Source: Bacteroidales bacterium
Lineage (GTDB): Bacteria; Bacteroidota; Bacteroidia; Bacteroidales; UBA3824
Direction of reading: 5' to 3'
NCBI GenBank assembly: GCA_024401025.1
Contig: JAKSLV010000009.1
Coordinates: 1 to 47,814 of the forward strand
DNA length: 47,814 nucleotides
Positions within the stretch are counted from its first letter, which is position 1, and the number at the start of each line of letters is the position of its first letter. A program made the position numbers and the translations under genes. Shown here one piece after another: positions 41,919 to 47,814 of this stretch. The notes beneath the pieces are model-generated. The model did no database searches. It was given only the letters and a program-made list of their open reading frames with translations, and was not told the origin of the DNA.

Positions 41919-43421
41919 TTATTTCTTGCAACAGAAATTTTGCAGCAAATTCAATCGCTTGAGCAATCTCTGCACCGCAAACCTTCCTGTAACGAGTGCG
42001 TTTGGCAGTCCGCCCGGAGTCTGAAGCCACTGTCCGGCCAGCACGAAATTGTCGATTCCGTCCACGGCTCCCAGATGCACCTCCTTCTTCACCCACGGAG
42101 TCTGCACGAAACCCATGAACGCGCCCTTGTAGGCACCGGTGAAACGGTTGAACGACTTTGGTGTAACAACCTCCACCACCTGAAGTTTTCCGGCCAGCTT
42201 GGGATAATGTTTCTCCACGCGGGCCATCACCTCGGCAGCAATGCGCTGTTTCTCAGCCTTGTAGGCCTCGCGGTCGCTGTTGTAGAGATTCTCCCAGAAG
42301 TCGTACTGATCGTCGTACTGAACGATAAGAATCTCCAGGATGCCCTTGCCCTCGGGCGCAAAACCCGGCTGATCGGCAAAGTTGTTGGCTATCACCACCT
42401 TTACATCACGTCCGGCCACCTTGTAGGGCTCGCAGTTGAAGATTTCCATCGTAGGCATGTCGTCAGTGGCAACATCAGAGGCCAAATAGACATTAACGTC
42501 GCTGAAAACCGGGAACTTCTTGTTGTCGGAGAAACATGTCCTGAAATGATTGTCCATGTATTTTTCTCCGATAAGCTTGTATGCCACTGATATGTCGGTG
42601 GCGCAGATGATGTTCTCGGCATCAACAGAGGTGCCGTCCTCAAAACTTATCGACTTGCAGCGAGTGCCGTCGATATTGATAGATATCGCCTTCTTTTTAG
42701 TTGCAATTTTGCCACCAAGCTGAAGGTATCTGTCACGCATTTTCAATGTGATGCTGTCGCTGCCTCCCAGAGGAAGGTCGGCGTTGCCTGCGGCAAACAT
42801 AGCATACATATAGAACGTGGATATCGCGAAATAGGTTTCAGGCACATAATTGTATATGAGCTGGCGTATAGCCGGGCTTTTGAACTTCATGGCCAGATCG
42901 CCTATCGTGAGTTTTCCGTATTTGGCGGCCACGGGAATGGCCTTGCGCATTTTCCACAGCAGTTTCATATTGTCCCAGAACCCCATCTGCTCCTTAGGCT
43001 TAAGGGATGGCAGCTCTATGGCCTGGAAATTTCTGATAGCCTTTACGAGGGCCTTTATCTCCTTGGCGTCCTCGGGCGACACGCTCAGCAGCTCGGCCTC
43101 CATCTTGTCGAGATTGCGGTAGGCGTGCACCTTGGTGCCGTCATAATCGGCCTGCAGGAAATAGTCGTGCTTTATCATGGGGCACCCCTCTCCTACCACG
43201 CCTACATCCTGCCACACCTCGTAGATCTCCTTGCTTGGAGAAGTTCCCGTCATCCAGTGCACGCAGTTGTCGATATGGAAACCCTTGCGCTTCCACGAGG
43301 TGCATTGTCCGCCAATGATGGTGTGCCCCTCGAAGATCTCGCTCTCCATACCGCTAAGCTGGGCGTATATTCCGGCGGCCAGTCCTGATACTCCACCGCC
43401 TATGATAGATACCTTTGTCAT
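41919..43421 (-). CDS. CrtI-like NAD(P)/FAD oxidoreductase
   Basis: This 500-aa protein opens with the FAD motif VSIIGGGVSGLAAGIYAQLSG, then IIGGQCTSWKRKGFHIDN and CVHWMTGTSP, and ends with FVLAGQWLQTPGGLPNALV, a CrtI-type C-terminus. It shares its fold with the oxidoreductase at 35952-37460 but differs in sequence, so the locus has two such enzymes. It is the first gene of the unit oxidoreductase, PlsC-like, ketosynthase, with its own promoter. Confidence 0.85.
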   Translation of the reverse strand: MTKVSIIGGGVSGLAAGIYAQLSGMESEIFEGHTIIGGQCTSWKRKGFHIDNCVHWMTGTSPSKEIYEVWQDVGVVGEGCPMIKHDYFLQADYDGTKVHAYRNLDKMEAELLSVSPEDAKEIKALVKAIRNFQAIELPSLKPKEQMGFWDNMKLLWKMRKAIPVAAKYGKLTIGDLAMKFKSPAIRQLIYNYVPETYFAISTFYMYAMFAAGNADLPLGGSDSITLKMRDRYLQLGGKIATKKKAISINIDGTRCKSISFEDGTSVDAENIICATDISVAYKLIGEKYMDNHFRTCFSDNKKFPVFSDVNVYLASDVATDDMPTMEIFNCEPYKVAGRDVKVVIANNFADQPGFAPEGKGILEILIVQYDDQYDFWENLYNSDREAYKAEKQRIAAEVMARVEKHYPKLAGKLQVVEVVTPKSFNRFTGAYKGAFMGFVQTPWVKKEVHLGAVDGIDNFVLAGQWLQTPGGLPNALVTGRFAVQRLLKRLNLLQNFCCKK

Positions 43422-43456
43422 GTAAAGTCTCGTAAAAAATATGAAAATTCGCTTTG

Positions 43457-43491
43457 CAAAGTTAATCAGATTTTCTTAATATCTATGCAAA
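43457..43491 (-). promoter_or_regulatory. promoter of the oxidoreductase-PlsC-KS operon
   Basis: The minus strand has TTTG (43491-43488), 23 bases and TAACTTTG (43464-43457), 35 bases before the ATG. Confidence 0.5.
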
Positions 43492-43494
43492 AAA

Positions 43495-43531
43495 CAAGGC
43501 GCAATGCAAAAATATTTTGCAGTGCGCCTTG
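43495..43531 (-). terminator. terminator of the HU-SPOR gene
   Basis: A 17-bp stem with one mismatch (CAAGGCGCAxTGCAAAA) and a 3-base loop is followed on the minus strand by TTTTTT. Confidence 0.8.
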
Positions 43532-43587
43532 CAATATTGCATTTTTTCAGCAAAAATCAGCATCCTGATGCAGGATAAAAGGCTTTG

Positions 43588-44757
43588 CTACTTGCTGTTC
43601 TTGGAATTCTTCAGCAGCCAGATGTTGCTGCTTGCAATGCCGCGGTTGATTGTTTTGCGGTAAACATCCACTACCTCCTGAGCGCTGTCGCTGCCCACAA
43701 ATACCACGCGGTAGAGGTCAGATCCGTCCACATGGAGGATGTCGCTGGCTCCCAGACGCTGCTTCTCCTGAGTGGCCTTGGCCTTGTCCTTGAACGAACC
43801 GCCCACCAGGTAATACTTCTTGTACTTGGAACCGAGGTCCTGAGGCGACACATTTGCGAAACCTGCTCCGGCCAGAATCTGGAGGTCAGGATCAGTTGCA
43901 GGCTGATTCTGCTGATTCTGCTGATTCTGCTGAGGCTGCTGAGGCTTGCTGTCAGCCTTGGCGTCGGTCTTGCTGCCATTGTCGGGGGTAACGTCCAGTA
44001 CAGGAGAGTTGTCGTCGGCAGATGGCTTGCTGGTGGCTGGTTTCTCGTTGGTGGCCACTATGTTGGTGTCTGATGTTCCCAGAATCTTGTCCTTGAACAC
44101 CACGAAGAGGATTGCCAGGATTGCCACTATCGGGAGAATCACAATCAGCCACTTCAGCAGACTGCTCTTCTTCTTTGGCTCCTTGTCGGTCTTGGTGGTG
44201 GTAGTGGTGGTAACGGTCTTGGTGGTGGATGTCTTTGTGGTGGAAGATGTCTTTGGCTGAGCCTTTACATCCGCTGCGGCCGATTTGGAAATCTTTCCGC
44301 CGTTCTGAGTGGCGGCTGCGGCCACTACCCTAGCACCGGCCTCCACTGGCTCTATCTCCTCGGTGTCGAGGCCATAGTTGTCGATGGAGAGCTTGGATGT
44401 AACGGGCTTAAGCACTGGGTTGCCCTTGTCGTCGGCAGATATCACGCCCACCTCGTCGATGGATACGGTGGCCTTGTCGGCCAGCTTGTTCTTTACTGTG
44501 GAGATAAAGGCGGCCACCATGGGCTGAACCTCAGACTCGGATATGCCTATCTTGGCCAATGCTGATGCCAGCTTTCCATCCGGATCCTCAGTCTTGGTGG
44601 TATCCAGCGATACCGACTTTGTAGGCGGATGTATCACGCCGGTTTTCTCGTCGAGCTGGGCCGACTGATATGTGGTCTCGAAGGTTCCGAATCCGGGAAC
44701 CGTTATCTTGTCCTCCCTGATGAGGATATCTTTCAGTAATGTTGATAAATTTGCCAT
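43588..44757 (-). CDS. HU-like and SPOR-domain membrane protein
   Basis: The 389-aa protein begins with an HU-like DNA-binding region (MANLSTLLKDILIREDKITV, PGFGTFETTY) and a second related region to about 130. A Thr/Lys-rich linker (about 165-200) follows, then a single membrane span (LLKWLIVILPIVAILAILF), a Q/N-rich linker and a C-terminal SPOR domain (KKYYLVGGSFKDKAKATQ). SPOR domains bind denuded septal peptidoglycan, so it could link the chromosome to the division site. It is divergent from galE. Confidence 0.82.
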   Translation of the reverse strand: MANLSTLLKDILIREDKITVPGFGTFETTYQSAQLDEKTGVIHPPTKSVSLDTTKTEDPDGKLASALAKIGISESEVQPMVAAFISTVKNKLADKATVSIDEVGVISADDKGNPVLKPVTSKLSIDNYGLDTEEIEPVEAGARVVAAAATQNGGKISKSAAADVKAQPKTSSTTKTSTTKTVTTTTTTKTDKEPKKKSSLLKWLIVILPIVAILAILFVVFKDKILGTSDTNIVATNEKPATSKPSADDNSPVLDVTPDNGSKTDAKADSKPQQPQQNQQNQQNQPATDPDLQILAGAGFANVSPQDLGSKYKKYYLVGGSFKDKAKATQEKQRLGASDILHVDGSDLYRVVFVGSDSAQEVVDVYRKTINRGIASSNIWLLKNSKNSK

Positions 44758-44800
44758 GTCTGTTTATGTATTTTCTGATGCTACTTAATCAAATAATGTG

Positions 44801-44808
44801 CAAATGTA
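44801..44808 (-). promoter_or_regulatory. -7 box upstream of the HU-SPOR gene
   Basis: The minus strand reads TACATTTG 43 bases before the ATG; a TTG lies 23 bases further upstream. Confidence 0.4.
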
Positions 44809-44850
44809 CAAAAAAAAATCAGTCAGCCTTACAATTTGGAATGTTTTTTT

Positions 44851-44858
44851 TATCTTTG
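44851..44858 (+). promoter_or_regulatory. -7 box upstream of galE
   Basis: TATCTTTG lies 49 bases before ATG 44908. The nearest TTTG is 12 bases upstream, too close for a standard -33. Confidence 0.4.
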
Positions 44859-44907
44859 ATGCCGATTTGCAACTACAAAAGTCACATTATTAAAAACATA
44901 AAGCTTT

Positions 44908-45930
<1,023 letters not shown>

Positions 45931-45933
<3 letters not shown>

Positions 45934-46000
45934 AAGAATGAATGAATAAAGGAATCAATCATTTAATCTTTTATTCATTTATTTTTCTTTCATTCTTTTA
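45931..46000. repeat. AT-rich inverted repeat after galE
   Basis: TAAAAGAATG (45931-45940) pairs with CATTCTTTTA (45991-46000), and AATGAATAA (45941-45949) pairs with TTATTCATT (45971-45979). Similar TTCTTTTATT-type sequence stands at 3650-3681. It may end galE transcription or be a small interspersed repeat. Confidence 0.5.
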
Positions 46001-46011
46001 TTGTTTTTATA

Positions 46012-46037
46012 TACCTTTGCCGAAAATTTTATATTTG
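46012..46037 (+). promoter_or_regulatory. possible tandem -7 boxes upstream of panC
   Basis: TACCTTTG (46012-46019) and TATATTTG (46030-46037) both match TAnnTTTG. The second would leave a leader of only a few bases before ATG 46048. No clear -33 for either. Confidence 0.4.
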
Positions 46038-46047
46038 AGAATAAGCA

Positions 46048-46893
46048 ATGGAAATTTTCTATGAAATAGAGCCCCTGAAGAAGAGACTCGCAGCACTTCG
46101 CCGTCAGGGCAAGAAGATAGGCTTTGTGGCCACCATGGGCGCGCTCCACAAGGGACACGCCTCTCTCGTGGAGATATCCAACCGCGAGAACGACATAACA
46201 GCGGTAAGCGTTTTCGTGAATCCAACCCAGTTCAACAACAAGGAGGACTTGGAGAAGTATCCGCGCACACTGGATGCCGACGTAAAGCTTCTGGAGGAAT
46301 ACGAGGCCGACATACTCTTTGCCCCATCGGTAGACGAGATGTATCCCGAAGAGGACACCCGCCAGTTTGAGATAGGCCCCGTGGCCGAGGTGATGGAGGG
46401 CAAGTTCCGTCCGGGTCACTTCAACGGAGTATGCCAGGTGGTAAGCAAGCTGTTCAACATCATGGCGCCCGACCACGCGTATTTCGGCCAGAAAGACTAC
46501 CAGCAGATAGCAGTGCTGAAGGCCATGGTGAACAAATACATGCCCGAGATGAAGGGCAAGATAGTATCGTGCCCCATAAAGCGCGCCGACGACGGCCTGG
46601 CCCTCAGCAGCCGCAACCAGCACCTGAGCGAGGAGCAGAGAGCATCAGCCCTGATAATTTCCAAGACCCTGTTTGGAGCCAAGGAGATGAGCGACAAGGG
46701 CGCTACTCAGAAGGAGATTACCGACTACATAAAAAAACAGATAGCCAGCGACGCCAACCTATGCCTGGAATACGTGGAGATAGCCGACAAGGACACTCTA
46801 CAGCCTATCCCGGGCGACAAGCCGGCAAACGCGGTAATCTGCATTACTGTGTATGACGGCAAGACAAGACTCATCGACAACATCCTCCTTTAA
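46048..46893 (+). CDS. panC: pantothenate synthetase
   Basis: This 281-aa enzyme joins pantoate and beta-alanine using ATP. Motifs are [16 protein letters not shown] (HIGH-type), [30 protein letters not shown] and [13 protein letters not shown] (KMSKS-like region). Length is normal. It is followed after 8 bases by panD, which supplies beta-alanine. Confidence 0.96.
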   Translation: MEIFYEIEPLKKRLAALRRQGKKIGFVATMGALHKGHASLVEISNRENDITAVSVFVNPTQFNNKEDLEKYPRTLDADVKLLEEYEADILFAPSVDEMYPEEDTRQFEIGPVAEVMEGKFRPGHFNGVCQVVSKLFNIMAPDHAYFGQKDYQQIAVLKAMVNKYMPEMKGKIVSCPIKRADDGLALSSRNQHLSEEQRASALIISKTLFGAKEMSDKGATQKEITDYIKKQIASDANLCLEYVEIADKDTLQPIPGDKPANAVICITVYDGKTRLIDNILL

Positions 46894-46901
46894 TATTAGA
46901 C

Positions 46902-47255
46902 ATGAATATAGAAGTACTTAAATCCAAGATCCACCGCGTATCAGTAACTCAGGCCAACCTGGAATACATCGGCTCCATCACCATAGACGAGGAGCTGATG
47001 GAGGCCGCCAACATCATAGAGAACGAGAAGGTTCAGGTGGTGAACATAAACAACGGCGAGCGCCTGGAGACCTACGTGATAAAGGGCGAGCGCGGCAGCG
47101 GATGCGTATGCCTGAACGGACCGGCAGCACGCAAGGTAGTGGTGGGCGATATTGTGATAATAATATCGTATGCTACGATGGATTTTGAGGAGGCAAAGTC
47201 TTTTAAGCCATGGGTGATTTTCCCTGATACCAGAACCAACAAATTGATAAAGTAG
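46902..47255 (+). CDS. panD: aspartate 1-decarboxylase
   Basis: This 117-aa pyruvoyl enzyme makes beta-alanine from aspartate. The self-cleavage site YIGSITID places Gly24-Ser25 at the expected position, and NGPAARK is the conserved active-site loop. The small gene is co-transcribed with panC and, after 3 bases, with rfaE2. Confidence 0.96.
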   Translation: MNIEVLKSKIHRVSVTQANLEYIGSITIDEELMEAANIIENEKVQVVNINNGERLETYVIKGERGSGCVCLNGPAARKVVVGDIVIIISYATMDFEEAKSFKPWVIFPDTRTNKLIK

Positions 47256-47258
47256 CAA

Positions 47259-47753
47259 ATGGCCACTAAACTGGAGATAGTAAAGAGCAAGATTTTCGCT
47301 TCGGCAGAAGATCCCGGCTACCTGCGCCTCATCAACGGATGGCGCATACACAGCGATGTGATAGTATTCACCAACGGATGTTTCGACATCCTGCACCGCG
47401 GTCATGTGGAATACCTTGCTGAGGCTGCTCAGCTAGGCCACAGGCTGATAGTGGGCCTCAACAGCGATGCATCGGTAAAGCGCCTGAAGGGCGACACCCG
47501 TCCCGTAAACGACTGGATGGCCCGCGCCGAGGTGTTGGCATCGCTGCAATGGGTGGATGCCGTGGTAGGTTTCGACGAGGACACTCCAAAGAACCTCATA
47601 GAGTGCACCTGTCCCAACATCCTGGCCAAGGGCGGCGACTACAAGGCCGAGCAGGTGGTGGGCTACGATTTCGTGAAGGCCCACGGCGGCCAAACCGTAA
47701 TCATCAACTTTGTGGACGGATACTCCACCACAAAGATCCTGGAGAAGATATAA
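47259..47753 (+). CDS. rfaE2: D-glycero-beta-D-manno-heptose 1-phosphate adenylyltransferase
   Basis: This 164-aa nucleotidyltransferase makes ADP-heptose for LPS core; it is the separate C-terminal half of HldE. Motifs are FTNGCFDILHRGHVEYL (HxGH), GLNSDASVKRLKG and the closing GYSTTKIL. It completes the heptose route with hldD in this window. It is the last gene of the panC-panD-rfaE2 operon and is followed by a strong terminator. Confidence 0.93.
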   Translation: MATKLEIVKSKIFASAEDPGYLRLINGWRIHSDVIVFTNGCFDILHRGHVEYLAEAAQLGHRLIVGLNSDASVKRLKGDTRPVNDWMARAEVLASLQWVDAVVGFDEDTPKNLIECTCPNILAKGGDYKAEQVVGYDFVKAHGGQTVIINFVDGYSTTKILEKI

Positions 47754-47760
47754 AAAAAAT

Positions 47761-47788
47761 GAGGCTGTCCCAAAAGCGAGACAGCCTC
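47761..47788 (+). terminator. terminator of the panC-panD-rfaE2 operon
   Basis: GAGGCTGTC pairs perfectly with GACAGCCTC around a 10-base loop and is followed by TTTTATTTTA. Confidence 0.88.
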
Positions 47789-47814
47789 TTTTATTTTATG
47801 CAGCATTTTCAACA

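Overview
The window looks like a chromosomal segment of a Bacteroidales bacterium (Bacteroidota, Prevotella/Bacteroides-like). The evidence is repeated Bacteroidota-type promoters (TTTG, about 20 bp, then TAnnTTTG) and lineage-typical families: DUF3078, DUF3098, HU-SPOR, PSP1/RicT, TGS-type nucleoside kinase, AAA/DUF4143 and AAA/PD-(D/E)XK ATPases. The overall style is dense genes with weak ribosome sites.

Layout. Positions 1-4863 (minus) hold part of an aryl-polyene/flexirubin-type type II fatty-acid synthase locus: ketosynthases, a cysteine-less ketosynthase-like protein, two ACPs and an LpxL-like acyltransferase. Positions 4864-11940 are an AT-rich accessory island. Positions 11943-17536 (minus) carry another ketosynthase, ricT, an AAA/PD-(D/E)XK ATPase and holB. 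Positions 17715-26644 carry a lipoprotein, a nucleoside kinase, a glycosyltransferase, initiator tRNA-Met, envelope proteins, queA and truB. Positions 26757-35626 (plus) carry aroB, hldD, an LRR protein, a CheR/pseudo-CheR/CheB/GAF module, ispD, yidD and an O-methyltransferase. Positions 35665-43421 (minus) are the second half of the polyene locus: two CrtI-like oxidoreductases, two hot-dog dehydratases, a thioesterase, ACP, ketosynthase and PlsC-like acyltransferase. Positions 43588-47753 carry an HU-SPOR protein, galE, panC, panD and rfaE2.

Main discovery candidate (5396-10264, minus strand). An 894-aa protein begins with the Cas12a-like motif VTKKVRFKLVP. It also has segments resembling the Cas12a wedge and RuvC-I/II regions, but it lacks the catalytic Glu, the Nuc domain and RuvC-III, so it is probably nuclease-dead. 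It is followed after 18 bp by a 667-aa ABC-type ATPase of the PrrC/RloC (AAA_13) kind with an RX3E...SH pattern like the anticodon-nuclease triad. Immediately after that ATPase is a small RNA unit with its own near-ideal promoter. Its 5' part, TTTCTACTGTTGTAG, equals the core of the Cas12a crRNA repeat as I remember it from Francisella. A short spacer-like stretch, two hairpins and a terminator follow. There is no CRISPR array and no cas1/cas2. I infer an RNA-guided or RNA-sensing defence system in which a catalytically dead Cas12a relative with a single dedicated guide controls a toxic tRNase-like ATPase. Homology was judged by eye and the function is inference.

The polyene genes on both sides probably work together: KS/ACP chain extension, hot-dog dehydration, acyl transfer and methylation. 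The starter-unit enzymes, ketoreductase and ligase are not in the window.
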